From positions 62,001 to 126,000 of the forward strand of contig NZ_JAMLDY010000004.1 of the NCBI RefSeq assembly GCF_024211255.1: a stretch of 64,000 nt of DNA, written 5' to 3'. A program made the translations under genes and the position numbers. This stretch comes from Sphingomonas liriopis (GTDB lineage: Bacteria > Pseudomonadota > Alphaproteobacteria > Sphingomonadales > Sphingomonadaceae). The stretch's first letter is position 1. Each line of letters opens with the position of its first letter. Shown piece by piece: positions 44,782 to 53,694 of this stretch. The notes under the pieces were generated by a model. That model was not told the DNA's origin, did not search any database, and worked only from the letters and a program-made list of their open reading frames with translations.

Positions 44782-45762
44782 TTGCGCAGACGACCATTCC
44801 TTGATCCACGAACGAACGGACGGACACCGGCAGCGGTAGCGGCTATGTCGCTGATCGGCGCCGCATTCCTGCTGCCCGGCGTGGCGGCGGCGGATACCCG
44901 CGCCGGCGCCCGGATCGTCAACGTCGCGACGTTGACTGCGCGCGATGGCGATGGCGAACGGACGCTGCCGTCGAACCCGGTATCGCTGACCGTCGCCGAA
45001 CGGCTCGACGTCGCGCTGACCCGCACCGACGATGCGGTCCTCGCGGTCGCACCGGGCGGCGTCGCGGTGCCGCTGCTGCTCGTCAACCGCGGCAACGGGC
45101 TCGAGGCGTTCGATCTCGTCGCGCTGCCTTCCGACACCAGCGCGCGGGTGCGGCTGATCGCGATCGACCGTGACGGCGACGGCCGCTTCGATGCCGCGAT
45201 CGACACGCCGCTCGCCGATGGCCGCACCCCCGAACTCGAACCCGGCGCGACGCTGCGGCTGCTCGTCGTGCTCGATCCCGCCGCCGCGGAGGTCACCGCC
45301 ACGACGCTCACCGCGGTGGCGCGCGCCGCGACCGGCAGCGGGCCGGCGGGCACGATGTTCGCCACCCGCGGCGACGGCGGCAGCGACGCGGTCACCGGCA
45401 GCACCGATGCGCGCGCCGAGGTCGTCGTGCCGCTCGGCACGGAGGCGACCGCCGCGCCCGTCCTCGTCAAGTCGCAGAGCGTCCGCGCACCCGATGGCTC
45501 CACCAACCCGGTCACCGGGGCGGTCGTCACCTATCGGCTGGAGGCGCGCTTCGCCGCCGCCACCGCCGCCGCGCGCATCGCCGATCCGATTCCCGTCGGC
45601 ACCGCCTACGTCCCCGGCAGCCTGACGCTCGACGCCGCCGCGCTCAGCGATGCGGGCGGCGACGACGCCGGCGAGGGCGATCCCCGCGGCATCGCGGTCG
45701 ATCTCGGCGACGTCGCCGCCGCCGCGACGCGCACCGTCACTTTCCAGGTCACCATCCAATGA
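44782..45762 (+). CDS. Secreted DUF11-like protein A
   Basis: This 326-aa protein has a predicted signal peptide ending near PGVAAADT. The motif VNVATLTARDGDGERTLPSN, DUF11-like beta repeats (LLVNRGNGLEAFDL; VLVKSQSVRAPDGSTNPVTG) and IPVGTAYVPGSL follow. The start is probably TTG 44782, which gives a positively charged n-region (MRRRPF); ATG 44845 is the alternative. It is the first gene of a secreted-protein operon and is probably surface or extracellular. Confidence 0.7.
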   Translation: MRRRPFLDPRTNGRTPAAVAAMSLIGAAFLLPGVAAADTRAGARIVNVATLTARDGDGERTLPSNPVSLTVAERLDVALTRTDDAVLAVAPGGVAVPLLLVNRGNGLEAFDLVALPSDTSARVRLIAIDRDGDGRFDAAIDTPLADGRTPELEPGATLRLLVVLDPAAAEVTATTLTAVARAATGSGPAGTMFATRGDGGSDAVTGSTDARAEVVVPLGTEATAAPVLVKSQSVRAPDGSTNPVTGAVVTYRLEARFAAATAAARIADPIPVGTAYVPGSLTLDAAALSDAGGDDAGEGDPRGIAVDLGDVAAAATRTVTFQVTIQ

Positions 45763-45773
45763 GGAACCCTGCC

Positions 45774-46247
45774 ATGACCCTTCGCCTGCTGGGCGCCGCC
45801 GTCGCGGTCGCCGCCATCGCCGCACCGGCGCTCGCCGCCGGGCCGCTGACCATGACGACGCGGATGATGGTCGAGAAGCGCAGCGCCGCGGCCGACGGGA
45901 CGACCCGCACGACGCTGGTCCCCGCCGTCCGCGTCGCGCCGGGCGACCGGATCACCGTCGTCCTCGCCTATCGCAACACCGGGCCTGCGCCGATCGGCAA
46001 CGTCGTGCTCGCCAATCCGGTGCCGCGCAACGTCGCCTATCGCGCCGTCGCGCCCGGAACGCCCGCGCCCGACGTCTCGGTCGACGGCAAGACCTACGGC
46101 AGCCTCGCCGATCTTCGCGTCAGGACGCCCGACGGCGCGACGCGGGCGGCGGGCGCCGACGATGTCACCCACGTCCGGTGGCGCCTCTCCAGCCCAATTG
46201 CGGCCGGGCAGGGGGGCGAACTCGCGTTCCAGGCCGTCCTCAAATGA
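45774..46247 (+). CDS. Secreted DUF11-like protein B
   Basis: This 157-aa protein has a clean signal peptide (MTLRLLGAAVAVAAIAAPALAAG) and one DUF11-like domain (PGDRITVVLAYRNTGPAPIGNVVLANPVPRNV). GAGGAA lies eight bases upstream of ATG 45774. It directly follows protein A (stop 45762). I do not recognise a closer family, but the beta-strand pattern is that of a secreted Ig-like module. Confidence 0.7.
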   Translation: MTLRLLGAAVAVAAIAAPALAAGPLTMTTRMMVEKRSAAADGTTRTTLVPAVRVAPGDRITVVLAYRNTGPAPIGNVVLANPVPRNVAYRAVAPGTPAPDVSVDGKTYGSLADLRVRTPDGATRAAGADDVTHVRWRLSSPIAAGQGGELAFQAVLK

Positions 46248-46297
46248 TCACCCCCCGCACGAACCACAGACAAAACCACAGACAAGGAGCACGACAT

Positions 46298-47416
46298 ATG
46301 ACCGCAACAGGGGCGCGGCGTTGGTTGCTGGCCGGAACGGCCGCGATCGCGTCGATCGGGAGCGCGCAGGCGCAGACCGTCAATCCCAACGCCAACGGCA
46401 CGCTCGCCGGCACGACGATCACCAACACCGCCACCGCGAGCTACACGGTCAACGGCACCGCAGGCACCGCGACGTCGAACACCGCGACCTTCCTGGTCGA
46501 TCGCAAGGTCAACCTGACGGTGGTGCCGGTCCAGAACACGGTGCAGGTCAATCTGGGCCAGACCGGCGCGTACACCAGTTTCCAGGTGACCAACGCGACC
46601 AACGACTATCAGGATTTCCTGCTGTCGGCGAACCAGACGATCCTGACCGGCATCCTGACCGGCACGGACACCTACGACCTTGCCGACCTCAAGATCTACG
46701 TCGATTCGAACGGCAACGGCACCTATGACGCCGGCGTCGACACCGCCGAATTCATCGACGAACTGGCCCCCGACGGCCGCGCGACGGTGTTCGTCGTCGG
46801 CAACATCCCGGCATCGCCGATCGGCACGATGGCGCAGGTCGGGTTGCAGGTGCGCACCGCCGCCGGCGGCGGCACGGGTACGCCGGGTGCGGTGCTCGTC
46901 GCCTCGGCGGTCAACCTCGACAACCAGACCGACGTGGTGTTCGCCGACGACGACAACGACGGCCTGCTCGGCTACGACGCGCTGCGCAACGGCGCCGGCT
47001 GGGCCTATGGCAGCTACGATATCGGCGTCCATGCGGTGAACCTGACCGTCGCCAAGAGCGCCAGCGTGGTCTCCGACGGCGTCAGCGCGCTCAATCCCAA
47101 GGCGCTGCCGGGTGCGATCGTGCAATATTGCCTGACCGTCACCAACGGCACGCTGACGACCCCGGCAAGCGGGATCAACCTGACCGACGTCATTCCGGCC
47201 AACACCACCTACGTTCCGGGATCGATCACCATCGGCGGCCTCGGCACCAACGGCGTGTGCCTGGTCGGCGGCTTCCCCCAGAACGACGACGGCACGCAGG
47301 CGACGGGTCCGTATCGCGGATCGTACGACGCCGGGACCAAGACGGTGACGGCGACGATCCCGACGCTGCTCGGCGGCACCTCGCTCGCCGCCAGCTTCCG
47401 CGTGAAGATCAACTAA
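46298..47416 (+). CDS. Secreted DUF11-like protein C
   Basis: This 372-aa protein has a signal peptide (WLLAGTAAIASIGSAQAQ) and the motif TTITNTATASYTVNGTAGTA followed by TSNTATF. Later come repeat-like DUF11 segments (YCLTVTNGTLTTPASGINLTDVIPANTTYVPGSI). Asn- and Thr-rich composition and Asp-rich loops (DSNGNGTYD, DDDNDG) suggest calcium-binding extracellular Ig-like domains. An AAGGAG Shine-Dalgarno precedes ATG 46298. Probably a surface fibre or adhesin subunit; inference. Confidence 0.75.
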   Translation: MTATGARRWLLAGTAAIASIGSAQAQTVNPNANGTLAGTTITNTATASYTVNGTAGTATSNTATFLVDRKVNLTVVPVQNTVQVNLGQTGAYTSFQVTNATNDYQDFLLSANQTILTGILTGTDTYDLADLKIYVDSNGNGTYDAGVDTAEFIDELAPDGRATVFVVGNIPASPIGTMAQVGLQVRTAAGGGTGTPGAVLVASAVNLDNQTDVVFADDDNDGLLGYDALRNGAGWAYGSYDIGVHAVNLTVAKSASVVSDGVSALNPKALPGAIVQYCLTVTNGTLTTPASGINLTDVIPANTTYVPGSITIGGLGTNGVCLVGGFPQNDDGTQATGPYRGSYDAGTKTVTATIPTLLGGTSLAASFRVKIN

Positions 47417-47486
47417 GCCCCACCCCTCCCGCACAAGGAAACCTCCGATCCCGGCGCGGACCCCCGCGCCGGGAAAGGGACCCTGC

Positions 47487-50400
47487 ATGCCCATCGTCCG
47501 GCCCATCCTCCACGCGCTCGCGCTTCTCGCAGGCCTCGGCACCATGCCGCCGGCCGTCGCGCAGACGCATGTCGAGAATGTCGCCACCCTGACCTGGCGG
47601 TCGGGGGCGGGCGACCGGACCATCCGTTCCAACACCGTCGCGCTCGACACCGTGCGCGGCAAGCGCCCCACCAGTTTCACCTTCCGCCTGCTGCCCAACG
47701 GCTACGTCCCCACGGGCATGAAGTGCGAAGGCACGCCGCCGATGTTCACCCCGGCGCCGATCGACGCCGCGACGCTGGCCGGTTCGCCGCCGCTCGCCGC
47801 GGTCGACGTCACCTCGCCGCTCATCATGGTCATCGATGCGGAGGGCAACAACCGCGATCCCCTGGTCCGCGAGACCGTGATGATCGATTTCACCACCGGC
47901 ACGATCACCGGCAAGCTGCCGCTGCTCGAAACCGGGGCGAACACCGGCGTCTTCGCGGGCGCGGTCCCCGCCGCCAACGACCAGAGCGACCCGGCGCTGT
48001 CGCGCTGTTCGCTCAATCTCAAGCGCGGCGACCGGCTGCGGCTGAGCTTCGTCGAGGACCAGTACAGCTACGGCTCGTCCATCGACCTGCTGATCGATCC
48101 CGCCGGCTATACGTTCGATTCGCGCACCGGCGCCGTCGTCGACGGTGCGCAGGTGACGCTGCTCGACGAATCGGGCCAGCCCGCGACCGTGTTCGGCGAC
48201 GACGGCGTCAGCCGCTATCCCGCCACCGTCGTCAGCGGCGCCGCGGTCACCGATGCCTCGGGTCGCCGCTACTCCGGTATGCCGGGCCGCTTCCGCTTCC
48301 CGTTCGCACGGCCGGGCCGCTATTCGCTGAAGATCGCGCCGCCCGGCGACTATACCGCGCCGTCGGTGGTCGACCGCGCCGCGCTGGCGGCGTTCCGCGA
48401 CCCGGCAGGCAGTCCGTATATCATCGCCGATGCCAGCTATGGCGGCTTCCTGACGCTCGCCGACCAGAATCCGGTCTACGTCGACGTGCCGCTCGACCGG
48501 CCGGGCAACGGCACGCTGCTGCTGACCAAGACCGCGTCGGTGCGCGAGGCGTCGCCGGGCGACTTCGTCCAGTACCGGCTGCTCGTCCGCAACCGCGATT
48601 CGATCCCCGCCACCGGCCTGATCGTGTCCGATTACCTGCCGCAGGGGCTTCGCTACGAACGCGGCTCGACCCGCGGCGGCGGCGAGCCCACCGTCACCAG
48701 CGACGGCCGCAACCTCGGCTTCGCGATTCCCACGATCCCGGCGAACGGCACCGCCGACATCCGCTACGTCGTCACCGTCACCCCCGGCGCGCCGACGGGA
48801 GAGGCGCTCAACCGCGCGCAGCTATCCGGCACCGGCGGCGTGACGAGCAACCCCGCCGCCGCCTCCGTCCGCCTGCGCCCGCTGCTGTTCACCGACGCGA
48901 TGACTGTCATCGGCCGCGTGACCGAGGGCGATTGCGGCGATCCCGTCGCCAGGCGCAAGGGGCTTGCCGGCATCCGCCTGCTGCTCGAGGACGGCACCTT
49001 CGTCGTCACCGACCGCGACGGCCTGTACCATTTCGAAGGGGTGCGCCCCGGTCGCCACGTCGTCCAGATCGACACCGCCAGCGTCCCCGCCAGCCACGAA
49101 CCCGTCGCCTGCGACGTCGACACCCGTCAGGGCCGCAGCGCGATCTCTCGCTTCGTCGAGGCGGATGCCAAGATTGGGGGCGGCGTTCTCAAGCGCGTTG
49201 ATTTCCAGCTCCGCCCGACCGGCAAGACCGCCGCCGCCATCGACGCGCTCCCCGTCACGGTCGCCTCCGATGGCGAGGCGGCGGGCAACCGCAACTGGCT
49301 GGCCGGCCAGACCCCGGGCATCGGCTGGCTGTTCCCGCAGGTCGATCACAACCCGCGCTCGCCGGTGCTGCGCGTCGCGATAAAGCACGCGCCCGGCCAA
49401 CGCGTCGCGCTCACCATCAACGGCCGCGCCACCGATCCGCTCGCCTTCGACGGCACGGACGCGAGCGACGCGGTCGCGGTGTCCAAATGGACCGGCCTGC
49501 CGCTCACCATCGGCGACAATCGCCTCGTCGCGCGCATCCTCGCCACGGACGGCAGCGTCGTGCAGACGCTCGACCGTTCGGTCCATTACGCCGGCGCCGC
49601 CGTCCGCGCCGTCGTCGACCTGACCAAAAGCCGGCTCAAGGCCGACGGCCTCAACCGCCCGCTGATCGCGGTGCGGGTCACCGATGCCGACGGCCGCCCG
49701 GTGCGCGCCGGCACGCTGGTGCCGTTCCGCGTCGACCAGCCCTATCAGGCGGCGATCGAGGCGGCATTGCAACAGGGCCGCCAGCTCGCTGGGCGTGAGG
49801 CCGCGGCAACCACCGCGCGCGTCGTCGGCGACGACGGCTATGCCTTCATCGCGCTGCAACCCACGACGCAGGCAGGCGCGGTCCACGCCGTCGTCACGCT
49901 GACCGAGGACAAACAGGTCCGCAGCAGCGAGATCCGCGCTTGGCTCGACGCCGCGCAGCAGGACTGGATGGTCGTCGGCTTCGGCGCGGGGACGATCGGC
50001 TACGACATGCTCAGCAAGCACCGCAGCGCGCTGCCCCGCGCCGAGCGCAACGCGGTCGTCACCGACGGCCAGCTCGCCTTCTACGCCAAGGGCCGGATCA
50101 AGGGTTCGTGGCTGCTGACCATCGCCTACGACAGCGACCGGACCTACGATCCGACGCGGGGCCTGCTCGGCACGATCGATCCCGACCGCTATTACACCGT
50201 CTACGGCGACGGCAGCGCGCAGGGCTATGACGCCGCCACCCGCCGCAAGCTGTACCTGCGCCTCGAACGCCGCGAATTCTACGCATTGTTCGGCGATTTC
50301 GAGACCGGCTTCACCGACACGCAGCTGACCCGCTACAGCCGCACGCTCAACGGCGTGAAGGCGGCGTACGAGGGCCGCAAGCTGTCGGTGCAGGGCTTCG

Positions 50401-52481
50401 CGGCGAAGACCGACACGCTGTACGCCCGCGACGAGATTCAGGGCAACGGTTTGTCCGGTCCCTATCGCCTGCGCGCGCGCGGTATCGTGCCCAACAGCGA
50501 CAAATTGCGCATCGAGGTGCGCGACCGCTTCCGCTCGGAACTGATCGTCTCCTCGACGCAGCTGACCCGTCATATCGATTACGACATCGACGTGAGCCTC
50601 GGCACGGTGCGCTTCCGCGAACCGGTGCTGAGCCGCGACGCCAACCTCAACCCCGTCTTCATCGTGGCCGATTACGAGGTCGAGGGCGGCCGCACCGAAC
50701 GCCTCGCCGCCGCCGCGCGCGCCGCCGCCAAGCTCGGCCGCGTCACGCTGGGCGCCAGTGTCATCCGCGACGAGACCGATGGCAACGCGACGATCGCCGG
50801 CGCCGACGTCAAGGCGCGGATCGGCGCCGCCACCGAAGTCCGCGGCGAGATCGCGACGGGCGGTAAGCAGGGCCTGGGCCATGCGATCGCCTTCCTCGCC
50901 GAGGCGGAGCATCACGGTGGCGGCATCGATCTGCTCGGCTACGTCCGCCAGCAGGATGCAGGCTTCGGCGTCGGCCAGCAGAACCTCGTCGAGGCCGGCA
51001 CGCGCAAGTTCGGCCTCGACGGCCGTGCCGCGCTCACCGACCGGCTCAGCATCACCGGCACCGCCTGGTATCAGGACATGCTCGCCAGCCTCGCGACTCG
51101 CACCGCGGGCGAGGCGCGGCTCGAATACCGCCGCGCCACCGGCACCGTCTTCGTCGGCGGCCAGTTCGCCTCCGACCGCGGCCTCGACGGCGGCAACCGT
51201 GATTCGCGCCTGCTCACCCTTGGCGGCAGCCAGGTGCTGTTCGGCGGCAAGCTCACCCTCGCCGGCCAGACGCAATTCGCCCCCGGCGGCGACAAGGCGT
51301 CGATCGACTTCCCCGTCCGCCATCAGCTGACCGCGGCATGGAAGGTGAAGAACGGCATCCGCCTGCTCACCGGCTACGAGATCGCCAGCGGCAAGGACTT
51401 CACCGCGCGCACCGCGCAGATCGGCTTCGACGTCGCGCCCTGGACCGGCGCCAAGCTGATGAGCACGCTGAATCAACAGGCGATCGGTGAGAATGGCGGC
51501 CGCACCTACGCGCAATACGGCCTCAGCCAGGCATTGCCGCTCGGCAAGCGCTGGTCGGTCGATGCGACGCTCGACGCGACCAGCACGGTGCGCGGGGCGC
51601 TGCCGGCGGGCGCGGTCGTCAACGCCTTCCAGCCCGTCGCCTCGGGCGGCGCACTCGGCAACGGCGGCGGCATCGGCGGGACGAGCGGCGGCGATTTCAC
51701 CGCGGCGACGCTCGGCGCCACCTATCGCGCGCCGCACTGGTCGTGGACCGGGCGCATCGAATATCGCGACGGCCGCAACGACGACCGCTTCGGCATCGTC
51801 ACCAGCCTGCTGCGCACGCTGGGCGAGGGCAAGACGATCGCATCGAGCCTGCGCGCCTTCCGCGTCCGCACCGCGGCGGGGGCGATGGCGACGCAGGCGA
51901 GTGCCGACCTCGCGCTCGCCTGGCGCCCGCTCGACAGCCGCTGGTCGCTGCTCGAACGGCTCGAATTCCGCCACGAGAGCGCGGACGGCGCGTTCGACGA
52001 CGGCAACGTGCTCGGCGTCCCCGCCTACGGCGCCGGCGATCAGGTGACGAGCCGCGTCGTCAACAACCTCGCGCTCAACTATCGCAGCGGTCCCGAGGGG
52101 TTGGGCCACGGTTTCGAAGCCACCGCATACTACGGCGCGAAGTACGTCGCCGGCCGCTATGCCGACGACACCTATGACGGCTTCATCGACGTCGTCGGCT
52201 TCGACCTGCGCCAGGATATCGGCCCGCGCTTCGACATCGGCATCACGGGGTCGGTCCAGCATGCGTGGAACCGCGGTGTCTGGTCGTGGAGCGGTGGCCC
52301 CTCGGCGGGCGTCTCGCCGGCCAAGAACGTGTGGATCAGCGCGGGCTACAACATCGCCGGCTACCGCGACCGCGATTTCGAGGCGGATCGTTATACCCGT
52401 CAGGGGCCCTATGTGACGATGCGACTGAAGTTCGACCAGCGGACGCTGGGCGGCGCGACCCGCGCGCTGTTCGGCCGATGA
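47487..52481 (+). CDS. Giant DUF11/SdrB-like protein with C-terminal outer-membrane barrel
   Basis: This 1664-aa protein is the largest in the window. A signal peptide (~1-26) is followed by ENVATLTWRSGAGDRTIRSN, the motif shared with proteins A and C. A DUF11 domain lies at about 341-455, an SdrD-B/carboxypeptidase-regulatory-like domain at about 471-530 (VTDRDGLYHFEGVRPGRH) and an Ig-like region near 730 (VTDADGRPVRAGTLVPF). From about residue 826 a long run of amphipathic strands (LRLERREFYALFGDFETG, LTRYSR) looks like a beta barrel. I infer a surface platform; no named family recognised. Confidence 0.75.
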   Translation: MPIVRPILHALALLAGLGTMPPAVAQTHVENVATLTWRSGAGDRTIRSNTVALDTVRGKRPTSFTFRLLPNGYVPTGMKCEGTPPMFTPAPIDAATLAGSPPLAAVDVTSPLIMVIDAEGNNRDPLVRETVMIDFTTGTITGKLPLLETGANTGVFAGAVPAANDQSDPALSRCSLNLKRGDRLRLSFVEDQYSYGSSIDLLIDPAGYTFDSRTGAVVDGAQVTLLDESGQPATVFGDDGVSRYPATVVSGAAVTDASGRRYSGMPGRFRFPFARPGRYSLKIAPPGDYTAPSVVDRAALAAFRDPAGSPYIIADASYGGFLTLADQNPVYVDVPLDRPGNGTLLLTKTASVREASPGDFVQYRLLVRNRDSIPATGLIVSDYLPQGLRYERGSTRGGGEPTVTSDGRNLGFAIPTIPANGTADIRYVVTVTPGAPTGEALNRAQLSGTGGVTSNPAAASVRLRPLLFTDAMTVIGRVTEGDCGDPVARRKGLAGIRLLLEDGTFVVTDRDGLYHFEGVRPGRHVVQIDTASVPASHEPVACDVDTRQGRSAISRFVEADAKIGGGVLKRVDFQLRPTGKTAAAIDALPVTVASDGEAAGNRNWLAGQTPGIGWLFPQVDHNPRSPVLRVAIKHAPGQRVALTINGRATDPLAFDGTDASDAVAVSKWTGLPLTIGDNRLVARILATDGSVVQTLDRSVHYAGAAVRAVVDLTKSRLKADGLNRPLIAVRVTDADGRPVRAGTLVPFRVDQPYQAAIEAALQQGRQLAGREAAATTARVVGDDGYAFIALQPTTQAGAVHAVVTLTEDKQVRSSEIRAWLDAAQQDWMVVGFGAGTIGYDMLSKHRSALPRAERNAVVTDGQLAFYAKGRIKGSWLLTIAYDSDRTYDPTRGLLGTIDPDRYYTVYGDGSAQGYDAATRRKLYLRLERREFYALFGDFETGFTDTQLTRYSRTLNGVKAAYEGRKLSVQGFAAKTDTLYARDEIQGNGLSGPYRLRARGIVPNSDKLRIEVRDRFRSELIVSSTQLTRHIDYDIDVSLGTVRFREPVLSRDANLNPVFIVADYEVEGGRTERLAAAARAAAKLGRVTLGASVIRDETDGNATIAGADVKARIGAATEVRGEIATGGKQGLGHAIAFLAEAEHHGGGIDLLGYVRQQDAGFGVGQQNLVEAGTRKFGLDGRAALTDRLSITGTAWYQDMLASLATRTAGEARLEYRRATGTVFVGGQFASDRGLDGGNRDSRLLTLGGSQVLFGGKLTLAGQTQFAPGGDKASIDFPVRHQLTAAWKVKNGIRLLTGYEIASGKDFTARTAQIGFDVAPWTGAKLMSTLNQQAIGENGGRTYAQYGLSQALPLGKRWSVDATLDATSTVRGALPAGAVVNAFQPVASGGALGNGGGIGGTSGGDFTAATLGATYRAPHWSWTGRIEYRDGRNDDRFGIVTSLLRTLGEGKTIASSLRAFRVRTAAGAMATQASADLALAWRPLDSRWSLLERLEFRHESADGAFDDGNVLGVPAYGAGDQVTSRVVNNLALNYRSGPEGLGHGFEATAYYGAKYVAGRYADDTYDGFIDVVGFDLRQDIGPRFDIGITGSVQHAWNRGVWSWSGGPSAGVSPAKNVWISAGYNIAGYRDRDFEADRYTRQGPYVTMRLKFDQRTLGGATRALFGR

Positions 52482-52681
52482 CCGCCGCATCGCCGACGCT
52501 CGAATGGCTCGCCCGCCATTATGCCGCGCTCGACGTTACTGTCGCGGAGGCGCTGATCGACGGCGAATCGGCGCAGGCGGTGCGCGAATGCCGGATGGCC
52601 GATGCGACCTTCTGGCAGCGCGTCCGCTATCGCTCACGCATGCTCCGCATCCTGCACGCCCCCCGAACCCGAGAGGATTGA
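52478..52681 (+). CDS. Small protein of unknown function, 67 aa
   Basis: This 67-residue protein (start MTAASPTLEWLARHYAALDV) overlaps the giant gene's stop by four bases (ATGA), so it is part of that operon. It is predicted mostly helical, with no signal peptide or membrane segment; the C-terminal third is Arg-rich. I do not recognise a family. Confidence 0.6.
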   Translation: MTAASPTLEWLARHYAALDVTVAEALIDGESAQAVRECRMADATFWQRVRYRSRMLRILHAPRTRED

Positions 52682-52688
52682 TCCGCCG

Positions 52689-53288
52689 ATGCTGCACGAG
52701 CCCATCATGCCGGCCGCCGCCATCCCGATCGACCAGCGCAGCGGCCGGCGGCACGCCATCGTGCTGCTCGTCGGCCGGGTGCGACATGCCGATGGCGAGG
52801 CGGCGTGCCTCGTCCACGACATATCGGCGAACGGATTGATGGCGCGCTTCACCGCCGCGCCGATGGTCGGCGACCGGCTGTGGATCGAGGTGCGCGGCCT
52901 GCCGGAGGTCGCGGCGACCGTCCGCTGGGTCGACGGCTTTCGCGGCGGCGTCGAATTCGACACCGGACAGGATATCGCCGGCGTCTTCTGCCTGCGCGAC
53001 GATCACGGCCACGTCGCGCGCACCCCGCGCTTCACGATGACCGCCAGCGCCAGCCTGCGCATCGCCGACCGCCGCATCGCGGTCGACATCCTCGACATCT
53101 CCCCCGGCGGCGCCAAGCTGCGCGGCGATATTCCCCTCGCCGCCGGCCAGGCGGGCAGCATCGTCCTGCCCGAACTGGAAACGCCGATGTTCGGCACGAT
53201 CTGCTGGCACCGCGAAGACCGCCTCGGATTCCGCTTCGCTACCCCCCTGACGCTCGCCAACCTGTCGCGGGTACTCGGCTGCGGGTGA
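52689..53288 (+). CDS. Two-domain PilZ protein
   Basis: This 199-aa protein has two PilZ-like halves. The first (about 15-95) has RSGRRHAIVL and CLVHDISANGLM, the paired R-x-x-x-R and D/NxSxxG motifs for cyclic-di-GMP. The second (about 110-195) has DILDISPGG but no clear Arg pair at its start. It may tie the upstream surface operon to cyclic-di-GMP. I start at ATG 52689, seven bases after the small gene's stop. Confidence 0.8.
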   Translation: MLHEPIMPAAAIPIDQRSGRRHAIVLLVGRVRHADGEAACLVHDISANGLMARFTAAPMVGDRLWIEVRGLPEVAATVRWVDGFRGGVEFDTGQDIAGVFCLRDDHGHVARTPRFTMTASASLRIADRRIAVDILDISPGGAKLRGDIPLAAGQAGSIVLPELETPMFGTICWHREDRLGFRFATPLTLANLSRVLGCG

Positions 53289-53295
53289 GGGGGGA

Positions 53296-53694
53296 TCAAT
53301 CGCCGGTCACCTCCCCCTCGTCGTCGCGCACTTTGGCCGCGAAACGGCGGCGACTGGCATCCTTGATGATCTCCTCCATCTCGAACAACACGGGATAGCC
53401 TTCATCGGTCTTGCCATTCTCGCCGTTCGGATCTGCAGCGAACAAGGCCTTGGCGCGCGCGGCGAGGCCGATCAGCGTCGCGTAGCGCTCCTCGCCCAGC
53501 TTGGATCGTACGACGGCGAAACCTTCCGTCAGCTGCTGAAAGCAATAATCGATGTCATGTTCCGGAAAATACCCGGTCTTGTCGACGAATGTCGGCGCAC
53601 CCAAAATCATCGATCCCAGCATATCGTAGATTTCACTTAGAGATCCAGGAATATAGACAGCACGCTTGCCAATCGGCTTAGGGAGCATGTTCAT
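53296..53694 (-). CDS. Putative immunity protein (unknown family)
   Basis: This 132-aa acidic protein (MNMLPKPIGKRAVYIPGSLS at the N-terminus) is not one I recognise. Its ATG overlaps the stop of the upstream toxin-like gene (ATGA at 53691-53694), the coupling expected of a toxin-immunity pair. Composition and base use differ from the GC-rich neighbours. It is most simply read as the cognate immunity gene; inference. Confidence 0.5.
   Translation of the reverse strand: MNMLPKPIGKRAVYIPGSLSEIYDMLGSMILGAPTFVDKTGYFPEHDIDYCFQQLTEGFAVVRSKLGEERYATLIGLAARAKALFAADPNGENGKTDEGYPVLFEMEEIIKDASRRRFAAKVRDDEGEVTGD

Noticed and set aside
48822..52490. 1222-codon frame antisense to the giant barrel protein
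   Set aside because: Composition is typical of shadow frames and there is no start signal or family motif; the sense strand has a signal peptide and recognisable domains.
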